Positions 17,880 to 26,728 of a DNA stretch of 64,000 nucleotides are shown here, piece after piece; within the stretch, counting starts at the first letter, position 1; every line of letters starts with the position of its first letter. The notes beneath the pieces are model-generated. The model ran no database searches. It was not told the DNA's origin and was given only the letters and a program-made list of their open reading frames with translations. The stretch comes from an uncultured Sphingomonadaceae bacterium (GTDB taxonomy: Bacteria; Pseudomonadota; Alphaproteobacteria; Sphingomonadales; Sphingomonadaceae), in contig CANMQE010000001.1 of assembly GCA_947499975.1 (NCBI GenBank), forward strand, positions 310,001 to 374,000, written 5' to 3'. A program made the translations under genes and the position numbers.

Positions 17880-18539
17880 ATGCAAGAAGCCCCGATCCGC
17901 GCCGCCATCATTCCCGTTACGCCTTTCCAGCAGAACTGCTCGCTGGTGTGGTGTTCCAAGACCATGCGCGGCGCGCTGGTGGATCCGGGCGGCGATCTGG
18001 ACAAGTTGAAGGACGCGGTAGCGAAGGCCGGGGTGACGCTGGAAAAGATCCTGCTCACCCATGGCCATGCCGATCATTGTGGGCAGGCGGGCATGTTGGC
18101 CAAGGAACTGGACCTGCCGATCGAAGGTCCGCACGAGGATGACCGGTTCTGGATCAGCCGGCTGGAAGACGATGCGCCGCGCTTCCAGATGACTTGCGAG
18201 ATCTTCGAGCCGACGCGCTGGCTGAACGATGGCGACACGGTGAGCTTTGGCGCGGTGACACTGGAGGTGTTGCATTGCCCGGGCCACACGCCCGGCCACG
18301 TGGTGTTCTTCCATCGCCCGGCAAATTTCGCCTTCGTTGGCGACGTGCTGTTCCAGGGCAGTATCGGTCGCACCGATTTCCCGATGGGCAATCACCAGGA
18401 TCTGCTCGACGCGATCACGCAGAAGCTGTGGCCGCTGGGCAATGATGTCACCTTCGTGCCGGGGCACGGTCCCACCAGCACCTTCGGGCAGGAGCGTCAG
18501 AGCAACCCCTACGTGTCCGACGCCGCGATAGCCGGTTAG
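17880..18539 (+). CDS. Metallo-beta-lactamase-fold hydrolase (glyoxalase II-like)
   Basis: This 219-residue protein carries the metal-binding signature THGHADH (His61, His63, Asp65, His66), then HCPGHTPGHVVF with the next histidine, and a late GHGPTS histidine. The length and lack of an extra C-terminal domain fit the short glyoxalase II-like group, which hydrolyse thioesters such as S-lactoylglutathione. The exact substrate is not evident. Its stop overlaps the convergent MAPEG gene's stop by 4 bases. Confidence 0.85.
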   Translation: MQEAPIRAAIIPVTPFQQNCSLVWCSKTMRGALVDPGGDLDKLKDAVAKAGVTLEKILLTHGHADHCGQAGMLAKELDLPIEGPHEDDRFWISRLEDDAPRFQMTCEIFEPTRWLNDGDTVSFGAVTLEVLHCPGHTPGHVVFFHRPANFAFVGDVLFQGSIGRTDFPMGNHQDLLDAITQKLWPLGNDVTFVPGHGPTSTFGQERQSNPYVSDAAIAG

Positions 18540-18931
18540 ACGACGCGGAGCGCCGCCAGCGCGGCCCACACGCTCCACAATGCCAGCAGCAGGAATGTCA
18601 GCGCGATGCCGATCTGGCGGGTTTTTGCCGGATGGCTGGCCTGCATGCCTATGGGGTGCAGGATGCGTGCGGCGAAATAGACAAGCGCGCTGATGGCAAG
18701 CAGCCACCCATCCTGGTCGGCAAGATCCAGCACCAGGATCAATATCAGCGCAAAGGGCGTGTATTCGACATAGTTCGAATGAGCCCGCATGTGCCGCTGC
18801 AGCGCCTCGTTGCCGCCATCTCCATGCAGCACCTTGCCACTCAGCCGCGCGTTACCGCAGCGCACCGCCAGCCATATGTTTATGAAGGCTGCCAGCGCCG
18901 CGCTGAGCATCGTGATATGCAGATCTGCCAT
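18536..18931 (-). CDS. MAPEG family membrane protein
   Basis: This 131-residue protein has four likely membrane helices and the MAPEG pattern: an early RxxN-like segment with NEALQRHMRAHSNYVEYTP, then ARILHPIGM. The family includes microsomal glutathione S-transferases and leukotriene synthases; bacterial members are mostly uncharacterised. It is convergent with the metallo-hydrolase, which might also act on glutathione conjugates, but that link is speculative. Confidence 0.85.
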   Translation of the reverse strand: MADLHITMLSAALAAFINIWLAVRCGNARLSGKVLHGDGGNEALQRHMRAHSNYVEYTPFALILILVLDLADQDGWLLAISALVYFAARILHPIGMQASHPAKTRQIGIALTFLLLALWSVWAALAALRVV

Positions 18932-18983
18932 TGCGTATCCCCTAATAAAGTCGCTACCTGCCGCTAGAAGGTGGCTGGCGCGC

Positions 18984-19011
18984 TTGCAACTGTGTCAGAA
19001 AACGCTATAGC
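18984..19011 (+). promoter_or_regulatory. Candidate promoter of the rpmF-plsX operon
   Basis: TTGCAA (18984-18989) and TATAGC (19006-19011) are separated by 16 bases and lie about 115 bases before rpmF. This is the best match to a housekeeping promoter in the gap. The tRNA promoters proposed at 41705 and 42419 also begin TTGC with a similar spacing. Confidence 0.4.
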
Positions 19012-19126
19012 GCGCGCCTTCGCCGCATCCTCGACAGGGCTGTTCCGGCGCGCTTGCGCAGCGGACTGGCTTGGCCTAGGGCGGCTCCGATATCAATTTT
19101 GAACGAATTCAAGGAACAGGTGCCGC

Positions 19127-19309
19127 ATGGCTGTCCCTAAGAGAAAAGTATCGCCGCATCGCCGGGGCAATCGCCGGTCGCATGATTCGCTGAAGGTGGA
19201 AGCCTTCCACGAATGCAACAACTGTGGCGAGCTGAAGCGCCCGCACATGCTCTGCAATGCCTGTGGCCATTACAATGGCCGTCAGGTTATCGAGCCCAAG
19301 GGCCTTTAA
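19127..19309 (+). CDS. rpmF: 50S ribosomal protein L32
   Basis: This 60-residue basic protein starts [14 protein letters not shown] and has four cysteines (30, 33, 43, 46) in two C-x2-C pairs, the zinc-ribbon (C+) form of L32. It sits on the large subunit near the peptidyl-transferase region. The rpmF-plsX-fabH order is widely conserved, linking ribosome production to fatty-acid synthesis. A 30-base gap separates it from plsX. Confidence 0.97.
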   Translation: MAVPKRKVSPHRRGNRRSHDSLKVEAFHECNNCGELKRPHMLCNACGHYNGRQVIEPKGL

Positions 19310-19339
19310 AGTCCCTATCGGACCAAGGAGGTCGCGCAC

Positions 19340-20410
19340 ATGAGCCTGCCCCGTATCGCGATTGATGCGATGGGCGGGGATCATGGCGTGCGCGTCATGG
19401 TGTCCGGTGCCGCACTGGCTCGTCGTCGCCACGAGAAGTTCAACTTCTTGCTGGTGGGCGATGAAACACGCATCAAGCGCGCGCTCGACGATCATCCGGG
19501 CCTGCGCGAGGCATCCGAAATCCTGCATTGTGACGATGTGGTGGCGGGCGATGAAAAGCCCAGCCGCGCGCTTCGCCGTGCCAAGACCACCAGCATGGGT
19601 CTTGCCATACAGGCCGTGAAGGATGGCGATTGCGGTGCAGCCGTAAGTGCGGGCAATACCGGGGCGCTGATGGCGATGAGCAAGCTTGCCTTGCGCACCA
19701 TGCCCGGCATCGATCGGCCAGCGCTCGCTGCCCTGCTCCCCACGCTGGAGGAGCATGACGTGATCATGCTGGATCTGGGCGCCAACACCGATTGTGACGC
19801 GCGCAACTTGGTGCAGTTTGCCATCATGGGCGCTGCCTATTCGCGCATCGTGAACAAGGGCCGTACCCCGCGCGTTCGCCTGCTGAACATCGGCACCGAA
19901 AGCATCAAGGGGACGGACGATCTGCAACGCGCGGCGGAGCTGCTGCGCGAGGCAACCGATCTGGACATGCAGTTCGATGGCTATGTCGAGGCCGACAAGA
20001 TCAATCGCGGTGAAGTGGATGTCGTGGTTTCCGACGGTTTCACCGGCAATATCGCCCTGAAAGCGATCGAAGGGTCCGCCCGCTTCGTGACGGACCTGCT
20101 GAGATCCGCCTTCACCAGTTCGCTGCGCTCCAAGATCGGTTTTCTCGTCTCGCGCCCGGCAACCGAGCTGCTGAAGCATCACCTCGATCCCAACAACCAC
20201 AACGGCGGCGTCTTCCTTGGCCTGAATGGCGTCATCGTGAAATCGCATGGCAGCGCCAACGCGCAGGGCATGGCCAATGCCGTCGCCGTGACTGCGCGCC
20301 TGCTGGAGGATGATATCACCCATCGCATTGCCGCCGATCTGGGCAAGGTGGGCGAGGAGGCCCTTAGCGGAAGCAATTCCCCCGCAGCAGAGACGGCAGA
20401 AGGCAAGTGA
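19340..20410 (+). CDS. plsX: Phosphate acyltransferase PlsX
   Basis: This 356-residue cytosolic enzyme converts acyl-ACP to acyl-phosphate for phospholipid synthesis by PlsY. The start [11 protein letters not shown] is the PlsX signature, followed by [11 protein letters not shown] and the conserved block [18 protein letters not shown] lies about 8 bases before ATG 19340. It shares one base with fabH (TGATG), so the genes are translationally coupled. Confidence 0.97.
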   Translation: MSLPRIAIDAMGGDHGVRVMVSGAALARRRHEKFNFLLVGDETRIKRALDDHPGLREASEILHCDDVVAGDEKPSRALRRAKTTSMGLAIQAVKDGDCGAAVSAGNTGALMAMSKLALRTMPGIDRPALAALLPTLEEHDVIMLDLGANTDCDARNLVQFAIMGAAYSRIVNKGRTPRVRLLNIGTESIKGTDDLQRAAELLREATDLDMQFDGYVEADKINRGEVDVVVSDGFTGNIALKAIEGSARFVTDLLRSAFTSSLRSKIGFLVSRPATELLKHHLDPNNHNGGVFLGLNGVIVKSHGSANAQGMANAVAVTARLLEDDITHRIAADLGKVGEEALSGSNSPAAETAEGK

Positions 20411-21372
20411 TGCGTTCCGTACTTGTAGGAACCGGCTCGGCCCTGCCGAAGAACTGCGTGAGCAATGCCGAACTGGCAGAGCGCGTGGACACCAGCGACG
20501 AATGGATCCGCGAGCGCACAGGGATCACCCAGCGCTATCTGGCGGACGAAAACGAGACGACGGGATCGCTAGCCACCATCGCGGCGCAGGCGGCGCTGGA
20601 TGATGCAGGCATCACCATTGCCGATATCGACCTGATCGTGCTGGCAACCGCCACGCCCGACAACACCTTTCCCGCCACCGCCACACAGGTGCAGCACCGC
20701 CTTGGCGGCAAGGGCTTCCCGGCCTTTGACGTGGCAGCGGTATGCTCCGGCTTTCTCTATGCCCTGAGCACGGCAGACGCGATGATCCGTTCCGGCATGG
20801 CGCGGCGCGCCATCGTGATCGGCGCGGAGACGTTCAGCCGCATTCTCGATTGGGAAGACCGCACGACCTGCGTTCTATTCGGAGACGGTGCAGGGGCTTT
20901 CGTGATCGAGGCGCAGGACGTGGAAGAGGGCGGAGCCGGTATCATCGCCTCGCGCCTGCATGCCGATGGCGAGCATGGCGAGATGCTGTATGTGGATGGC
21001 GGCCCATCCACCACCGGTGAAGTGGGCAAGCTGCGCATGAAGGGCCGCGAGGTCTTCCGCCACGCCGTCACCAATCTTTCCAGCGTCTTGCGCGAAGTTC
21101 TGGAAGAGGCTGGCTGCCAGCCTGAGGATATCGATTGGATCGTGCCGCACCAGGCCAACCTCCGCATTCTAGATGCAACTGCCCGCAAGCTCGGCCTTTC
21201 GATGGACCAGGTCGTGGTGACGGTGGACCGTCACGCCAACACTTCCGCCGCCTCTGTGCCGCTGGCATACGACGTTGCGAAGAAGGATGGGCGGATCAAG
21301 AAAGGCGATCTGGTGATGCTGGAAGCCATGGGCGGCGGCTTCACCTGGGGTGCAAGCCTGCTCCGCGCATAG
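20410..21372 (+). CDS. fabH: 3-oxoacyl-ACP synthase III
   Basis: This 320-residue enzyme condenses acetyl-CoA (or another primer) with malonyl-ACP to start fatty-acid synthesis. The catalytic triad is visible as Cys112 (AAVCSGF), His247 (VPHQANLR) and Asn277 (RHANTS). The N-terminus is (M)[15 protein letters not shown] 20410 was taken rather than GTG 20407, because it overlaps the plsX TGA by one base as is common. Malonyl-ACP comes from acetyl-CoA carboxylase, whose accBC genes lie at 48114-49982. Confidence 0.97.
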   Translation: MRSVLVGTGSALPKNCVSNAELAERVDTSDEWIRERTGITQRYLADENETTGSLATIAAQAALDDAGITIADIDLIVLATATPDNTFPATATQVQHRLGGKGFPAFDVAAVCSGFLYALSTADAMIRSGMARRAIVIGAETFSRILDWEDRTTCVLFGDGAGAFVIEAQDVEEGGAGIIASRLHADGEHGEMLYVDGGPSTTGEVGKLRMKGREVFRHAVTNLSSVLREVLEEAGCQPEDIDWIVPHQANLRILDATARKLGLSMDQVVVTVDRHANTSAASVPLAYDVAKKDGRIKKGDLVMLEAMGGGFTWGASLLRA

Positions 21373-21467
21373 GATTTATTCCTGCAGAAGCGCGCTTTAA
21401 CTTGCGCAATGATTGGTTTTCCTACATAAAACACCTCGGGTCGTGAGCATTTGAGGAGAGGGTACGC

Positions 21468-21767
21468 ATGAATGTAATGCGATCCGTAGGCACGCTAACG
21501 CGCGCAGACCTGGCCGAGACGATCAATCATAAGATGGGATTTTCGCGCGCCGAAAGCCTCGATCTTGTCGAGGCGATCTTGGCAAAGATGTGCGATTCCA
21601 TGGCCGATGGCGAGAATGTGAAGATTTCCGGTTTCGGCAGCTTCGTGCTGCGAGACAAGAAGGAACGCATCGGTCGCAATCCCAAGACAGGTATCGAGGT
21701 TCCGATCACGCCGCGTCGTGTGATGACCTTCCGGGCAAGCCAGAAACTCAAAGAACGTATCGCGTAG
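21468..21767 (+). CDS. ihfA: Integration host factor subunit alpha
   Basis: This 99-residue HU/IHF-fold protein bends DNA as a heterodimer with IHF-beta. The signature [20 protein letters not shown] and the arm motif [10 protein letters not shown] with RRVMTFRAS are clear. The start [15 protein letters not shown] fits the alpha subunit of alphaproteobacteria. It follows fabH by 95 bases and precedes the MerR regulator by only 5 bases, as in most relatives. Confidence 0.95.
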   Translation: MNVMRSVGTLTRADLAETINHKMGFSRAESLDLVEAILAKMCDSMADGENVKISGFGSFVLRDKKERIGRNPKTGIEVPITPRRVMTFRASQKLKERIA

Positions 21768-21772
21768 CACTG

Positions 21773-22165
21773 ATGGGTGAGGCGCTGAACGCCATGAGCC
21801 GTTTCGATGATGGCAAGGCGCCGGACGCCATGCGCACAATCGGGGAAGTTTCCGCGGCGTTCGGTATAAAGCCGCACGTCCTGCGTTATTGGGAACAGCA
21901 GTTTCCGATGTTGCAGCCCCTGCAGCGCAGCGGCGGCCGCCGTCTCTATCGGTCGGCGGATATCGCGCTGGTCGACCGGATAGACCGGCTCGTGAACCAG
22001 CAGGGATACACGCTGAAGGGCGCAAAGAAGGCGCTTCTGCAGGGTGAAGGCAAGCCGGATAGCGCATCCGATGATACGGGTGCGGCAACAGACGCTGTCG
22101 AAGCGCAGGTGCTGGCGCGGCTGCACGCCATACGCAGCAAGCTTGCACGCGCTTTGGCCGATTAG
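21773..22165 (+). CDS. MerR family transcriptional regulator
   Basis: This 130-residue protein has a MerR-type winged HTH: RTIGEVSAAFGIKPHVLRYW, then RRLYRSADIALVDRI. The remaining C-terminus is a long helix for dimerisation (KGAKKALLQ...), and no metal-binding cysteines are seen. It is the small regulator that commonly follows ihfA in alphaproteobacteria; its target is not known to me. The frame is open upstream inside ihfA, but ATG 21773 is the natural start. Confidence 0.88.
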   Translation: MGEALNAMSRFDDGKAPDAMRTIGEVSAAFGIKPHVLRYWEQQFPMLQPLQRSGGRRLYRSADIALVDRIDRLVNQQGYTLKGAKKALLQGEGKPDSASDDTGAATDAVEAQVLARLHAIRSKLARALAD

Positions 22166-22239
22166 GCAGTGCTAGCCGCGGTCTGAAGATCTGCGGGCTT
22201 TATAAGATTTTGGATTGAAGACGCGCTGCGGCGCGATTT

Positions 22240-22773
22240 TCACCCTACTCGCGTCGGGCCCAGTTCCGGGTCAAGATCGCGCGGGCGGGCAAAATGCACC
22301 AGGCGGCCGCAGTGCGATGCGATGTCGCTCCAGCTATCGATATCCAGTTCCAGCATGGCGAAGGCGGCCGTGGGATACTTCGTCATTACCTCGTCGTACA
22401 ACTCGCCTTCGTCGTCCTCCGCCACCAGATCCAGCGCCAGTTCCTGCAATCCCGGGTTGTGCCCCATCAGCAGCACTGAACCGGCTTCATCATCGCAGGT
22501 GGAAAGCAGTTGCAACAAGGTCTGGCTGTCAGCCAGATAGGCCTTCTCCTCGAACCGCGCGGGCAGATGGAGGCCGCTCGCCTCCAGTGTCATCTTCACG
22601 CGCTGGGCGGGGCTGGCCAGGACCATGTCCCATGCGCCGCCATGCTCGCGAATGTGCTCGCCCATCAATCGCGCGCCCTTGCGGCCACGCTCGTTAAGCC
22701 CGCGATCGAAATCGCGCAGGCTCATGTCGTCCCAGTCGGATTTGGCGTGGCGCAGCAGGCCAAGGCGTTTCAC
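22240..22773 (-). CDS. SixA-like histidine phosphatase
   Basis: This 177-residue protein belongs to the histidine phosphatase superfamily. RHAKSDW carries Arg8-His9, the phospho-accepting histidine; GHNPGLQELAL supplies the second histidine. In E. coli SixA removes phosphate from a histidine phosphotransfer protein, and the small size fits that group. The start is GTG 22773, whose first bases overlap the helicase stop (GTGA), so the gene is co-translated with it. Confidence 0.88.
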   Translation of the reverse strand: MKRLGLLRHAKSDWDDMSLRDFDRGLNERGRKGARLMGEHIREHGGAWDMVLASPAQRVKMTLEASGLHLPARFEEKAYLADSQTLLQLLSTCDDEAGSVLLMGHNPGLQELALDLVAEDDEGELYDEVMTKYPTAAFAMLELDIDSWSDIASHCGRLVHFARPRDLDPELGPTRVG

Positions 22774-25517
22774 TTGCGCACGTCCTCTTGCAATGTGGCT
22801 TCCTCGCTAGAAACACCTGCGGAGACGCGTTGTAAAGCCTCCTCCAGCGTAAGACGCGTTACGGGCACTCCCGGCGGGAAGGCGGGCAGGAGGCGGGAGG
22901 GGAACGCAGGCGAGAGAACGATGAAGTGGCCGCTATCGTCGCGGCTGCGAATCAGGCGGCCGAATGCCTGTGCCAGCCGCCCGCGAATGATGCTGTCGTC
23001 ATACACGCTTCCGCCCCCTGCCGCGCGCCGGGCGCGGTGGAGTATGCTGGGCTTTGGCCACGGCACCTGCTCCATCACCACGCAGCGTAGCGAATGTCCG
23101 GGCACGTCCACCCCGTCGCGCAATGCATCGGTGCCCAGCAGGCTGGCGCGCGGATCGTCGCGGAAAATATCCACCAGAGTGCCGGTATCGATAGGGTCGA
23201 CATGCTGGGCGAACAGGGGAAGTCCTTCGCGGGCCAGCCTGTCGGCAATGCGGCCATGCACGGCGCGCAAACGGCGGATGGCGGTGAACAGGCCCAGCAC
23301 GCCTCCGCCGCTCGCCTCGATGATGCGGGCATAGGCACCTGCCAGCCCGGCGATATCGCCTTTCTTCACATCAGTGACGATCAGCACCTCGGCGCGGCTG
23401 GCATAATCGAAGGGACTGATGGCGTCGGCCAGTTTCGGCATCACCTCCACATGCGACGCGCCTGACCGCGCGATGGCGGCGGGCCAGTCCGGCCCCTCTG
23501 CATTGCGATCAGTGAGTGTCGCGCTGGTGAGCATCACGCCGTGAGACGGTTCCAGCACGACACTGGCAAAGGGCTTCATCGGGTCGAGGAAACGGCGGTG
23601 CAGGCCGATATCGAATTCGCGCGTATCATTGCGCTCCACGTTCAGCCAGTCCACGAATTGCGGATCCGCCGGCCCGCCCAGTCGATTCAGCAGCGCTTCC
23701 CACGCGGCGAGCGTGTCGATCCGCCAAGCCAGTGAAAAACGCGCGCCTTCGATACGCGCGCGGCCCTGCGCATCCAGCCAGTCCGGCGCGTCTTCCAGCA
23801 TCGCTTCCAGGCGCACGCCCAGCCTGATCAGCGGGCCGCGAATCTCCGCCAGCGCCTGCGCGGCAGCCTGCGCCCGCTCCACGAAATCGCCTTCCAGCCC
23901 GGCGGCTTCGGTTTCGATGCCGTACCCGGCATCAACCGCGCCGCTTTCATCGCGGGCGTAGGTGATGGCGCGCACGGCGGCCAGCAGCGTTTCGATTTCT
24001 CCTGACGGGGCGTTTTCCGCCAGCCGCGCCAGCCACCCTTCGCCCGGCAGCGCCTGCGCCGCCTCGCACGCTGCATCGATGGCCTGTCCGCCTGCCTCGT
24101 CATAGCTGGCAACATCGGCGAGGCGGGCAGCCAGGCCACGGCGGCGTCCTTTCGATCCGCGCTCCGGCCCGAGGATCCAGCGTTTCAGCTCGATCGCCTC
24201 CTGCCCGGTAAGGGCGGCGGCAAAGGTGGAATCGGCGGCATCGAAAACGTGATGCCCCTCGTCGAAAACGATGCGGGTGGGCCGCTGCGCATGGTCCCGC
24301 CCGCGCGCGGCGTTCACCATCACCAGCGCATGATTGGCGATGACGAGATCGGCCTGCGCACTGGCGCGGGCGGCGCGTTCGATGAAGCATTTGCGGTAAT
24401 GCGGGCAACCGGCATAGATGCACTCTCCGCGCTGGTCTGTCAGCGAACGGATGGCGCGCTGGCGAAACAGCGTGCCCAGCCAGCCGGGCAGATCGCCTCC
24501 GATCATGTCGCCATCCTGCGAGTAGGCCGCCCAGCGTGCCACCAGCTGCGCCAGGATAGCCGCGCGACCGCCGAAGCCGCCCTGCAGTGCGTCTTCCAGG
24601 TTGAGCAGGCAGAGGTAATTCTCGCGCCCCTTGCGCACCACCACGGGGCGCGTGCCGTCGGCGCGCTGATCGGGCCAGGCGCGGCTGGCTTCGCTGCGCA
24701 GCTGGCGTTGCAGGTTCTTGGTGTAGGTGGAGACCCAGACGGTGCCGCCCGAGTGTTCCGCCCACAGGGAAGCCGGGGCAAGATAGCCCAGCGTCTTGCC
24801 GATGCCCGTACCGGCCTGCGCCAGCAGGATATGTGGCTTTGCGCGCTTCTCACGCGGGGCAAAAATATTGCCCACGTCGCGGGCATAGGCGCGCTGCCCG
24901 TCGCGCCGCTCCGCCCCTTCGCCGGTGAGCCGTTCGAGCTGGCCCTCCACCGCCTTTTCATCCAGCGCGACCTGCGCGGGCTGCGGGCGTTCCGCGCTTT
25001 CTTCCCATTCGGGCAGGCGGGAGAAGAGCCATCTCTCCGCACGCTCCGGCTTGGCGACATGGGGACCGAGCACCTGCGCCCACGGCCAACGCAGCCGCTT
25101 CAGCGATTGCAATACGCTCCAGGCACCATCGCGCGCCGCCCACGTCTCGCTTTCGCACGTGGCAAGCAGCACGCCTGCCGCCTGACGCAGCAGGCGCGGC
25201 ACTTCCCCGCCATCCTCCGGCTCCGGCAGGCCAAGCGCATGGGCCAGACCCTTTGGCGTGGGCACACAGAACACCGCCGGGTGAACGAAGGCGAACAGTT
25301 CGAGCAGGTCCAACCCGGAAAGGTCGGGATAGCCAAGGCGCGTCGCCACAAGCGGCGCGTTAAGGATGAGATGCGGCGTATCTGCCGCGGCCATAACGGC
25401 CTCCCCCTTGGAAACGCCGCGCACCGCGCCTTCGCTGCCCGAAAGCCAGCTGCCCGCATGGCTTGCGTGCAGGGCAGGCAAGGTCAATTCACCGGTGGGG
25501 AGGGCGGGGGCTGCCAT
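22770..25517 (-). CDS. DinG-like ATP-dependent DNA helicase with FeS cluster
   Basis: This 915-residue superfamily 2 helicase has Walker A AGTGIGKT (235-242) and a DEGH box (419-422, in FDEGHHVFD). Four cysteines (303, 366, 371, 377) lie between them, as for the FeS cluster of DinG/XPD helicases. A 200-residue N-terminal extension (AVRGVSKGEA...) precedes the motor domain. DinG relatives unwind forked DNA and R-loops from 5' to 3'. An SOS-like site lies just upstream. The downstream SixA gene is overlapping. Confidence 0.9.
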   Translation of the reverse strand: MAAPALPTGELTLPALHASHAGSWLSGSEGAVRGVSKGEAVMAAADTPHLILNAPLVATRLGYPDLSGLDLLELFAFVHPAVFCVPTPKGLAHALGLPEPEDGGEVPRLLRQAAGVLLATCESETWAARDGAWSVLQSLKRLRWPWAQVLGPHVAKPERAERWLFSRLPEWEESAERPQPAQVALDEKAVEGQLERLTGEGAERRDGQRAYARDVGNIFAPREKRAKPHILLAQAGTGIGKTLGYLAPASLWAEHSGGTVWVSTYTKNLQRQLRSEASRAWPDQRADGTRPVVVRKGRENYLCLLNLEDALQGGFGGRAAILAQLVARWAAYSQDGDMIGGDLPGWLGTLFRQRAIRSLTDQRGECIYAGCPHYRKCFIERAARASAQADLVIANHALVMVNAARGRDHAQRPTRIVFDEGHHVFDAADSTFAAALTGQEAIELKRWILGPERGSKGRRRGLAARLADVASYDEAGGQAIDAACEAAQALPGEGWLARLAENAPSGEIETLLAAVRAITYARDESGAVDAGYGIETEAAGLEGDFVERAQAAAQALAEIRGPLIRLGVRLEAMLEDAPDWLDAQGRARIEGARFSLAWRIDTLAAWEALLNRLGGPADPQFVDWLNVERNDTREFDIGLHRRFLDPMKPFASVVLEPSHGVMLTSATLTDRNAEGPDWPAAIARSGASHVEVMPKLADAISPFDYASRAEVLIVTDVKKGDIAGLAGAYARIIEASGGGVLGLFTAIRRLRAVHGRIADRLAREGLPLFAQHVDPIDTGTLVDIFRDDPRASLLGTDALRDGVDVPGHSLRCVVMEQVPWPKPSILHRARRAAGGGSVYDDSIIRGRLAQAFGRLIRSRDDSGHFIVLSPAFPSRLLPAFPPGVPVTRLTLEEALQRVSAGVSSEEATLQEDVRK

Positions 25518-25539
25518 CGCCGTCCACTATCCCGCATGA

Positions 25540-25554
25540 GAACGAAATGTAAAC
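25540..25554 (-). promoter_or_regulatory. Candidate LexA (SOS) box before the DinG-like helicase
   Basis: Read on the minus strand this is GTTT-N7-GTTC. The alphaproteobacterial LexA box is GTTC-N7-GTTC, so it differs by one base. It lies 23 bases upstream of the helicase start, a suitable place for repression. DinG is a known SOS gene in E. coli, which makes the site credible, but one chance match per few kilobases is expected for a near-match. Confidence 0.4.
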
Positions 25555-25729
25555 ACGCCTCGCTGAATGAAACGGTGGAAGCCTTGGGAAACAGCCATCT
25601 GGCGGTGATCCGTGGTTAAACGTCTCGTCTCAATCGACGCGCGGCCTGTCTTGGTTCGCGTGGATCGCACACACCTGCGCGGAATATTCATCGACGCGAA
25701 ATGCCCGCGTGGCTTATGGCGCTGGCGTC

Positions 25730-26728
25730 ATGGTTCGATTCTCCTCCGCCGTAATTGCCGCAGCATCGCTGCTGTTCACCTGCGTGGCCGCGCAGGCGCA
25801 GGTTACGGGTGAGCCGGAGCAGAGCGAGCCCGCGCCTTCGTCGCAGTCACGACAAGTTGAGCGGTTGGAGGGCGTGCCCGACGATTTCAGCTTGCAGCCC
25901 GATCCCGATACGGCGCGCCGTGCGCGGACTGAGCCGATGGTGCAGCCGCTGCCGCAACCCACCGCCACAACGCGCCCACGCACGGCCGAACCGCAAGTAA
26001 CCGTTCCGGAGGCAACGCCCACGCCGCGGATCACGGCCAGTCCGCAGCCCGCGCAGCAGCCGGATCAACCCCGGCAGAGGTCTGCAACACGCCAGCAGAC
26101 GCAGGAACGCACTCCGCAGGTGACTGCCACGCCGGAGGCTGTGACCGCTCCTGTCGGAGCGGAAACCGTCGCCGCGCCGGTAGAGCAACCAGAAACAACT
26201 GAGCAGGCGCAGCCGCAGCCTCCTGCCAGCGGGCCGGTGATCGAAAGGGTGCCTGCGCCTTCGCAGGAAAGCGAGACATCGTCATACGGGTGGATTGGCT
26301 GGGTGGTCGGCGGACTGGTGCTGGCCGCATTCCTGGGTGCGCTGGGCCTATGGTGGCTTCGGCGTCGGCCAGAAAGCGCTTTCACGGTCGAGAAAATCGA
26401 ACCCTATCGTCCGCCGCAACCTGCGCTTGGGGCGGAGAAGGCAAAGGTCGAAACCGAGGCTACGAAAGCTCCTGCGCCGACCCCTGCGCCCGCCGCTCCG
26501 CAGCAGATACGCCCCACGCAGCCCTCCGGCCTGGTGCAAGCAGGGCGTCCCAAAGCTTCTACGAACAGCGGCGGTTTCGTCACCAGCAGCATCAGCACGC
26601 GCCCGCGTCAGCAGCAGCAGCAGCAGCAGCAGGCGGTGGAAACCGCACCAGCGCCGCAACGCCGTTACACCTCGCCCGATGGCCGCATCGTAACCAGCCT
26701 TGCGCGCAGCCGTGGAGAGCGCGACTAG
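25730..26728 (+). CDS. Pro/Gln-rich single-pass membrane protein of unknown function
   Basis: The protein is 332 residues from ATG 25730. A signal peptide (VRFSSAVIAAASLLFTCVAAQAQ) is followed by a long disordered region of Pro, Gln, Thr and Ala. One membrane helix (YGWIGWVVGGLVLAAFLGAL, about 195-215) comes next. The second disordered part ends with eight consecutive glutamines, then RRYTSPDGRIVTSLARSRGERD. The two low-complexity parts would lie on opposite sides of the membrane. No family is recognised. Its stop overlaps that of the convergent tannase gene. Confidence 0.7.
   Translation: MVRFSSAVIAAASLLFTCVAAQAQVTGEPEQSEPAPSSQSRQVERLEGVPDDFSLQPDPDTARRARTEPMVQPLPQPTATTRPRTAEPQVTVPEATPTPRITASPQPAQQPDQPRQRSATRQQTQERTPQVTATPEAVTAPVGAETVAAPVEQPETTEQAQPQPPASGPVIERVPAPSQESETSSYGWIGWVVGGLVLAAFLGALGLWWLRRRPESAFTVEKIEPYRPPQPALGAEKAKVETEATKAPAPTPAPAAPQQIRPTQPSGLVQAGRPKASTNSGGFVTSSISTRPRQQQQQQQQAVETAPAPQRRYTSPDGRIVTSLARSRGERD
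26609..26632 (+). repeat. (CAG)8 trinucleotide tract
   Basis: Eight perfect CAG codons inside the Pro/Gln-rich gene encode eight glutamines. The tract is pure at DNA level, so it may vary in length by slippage without breaking the reading frame. Confidence 0.95.

Noticed and set aside
22166..22239. Possible tRNA or terminator after merR
   Set aside because: Only a weak imperfect stem can be drawn and no cloverleaf is present.
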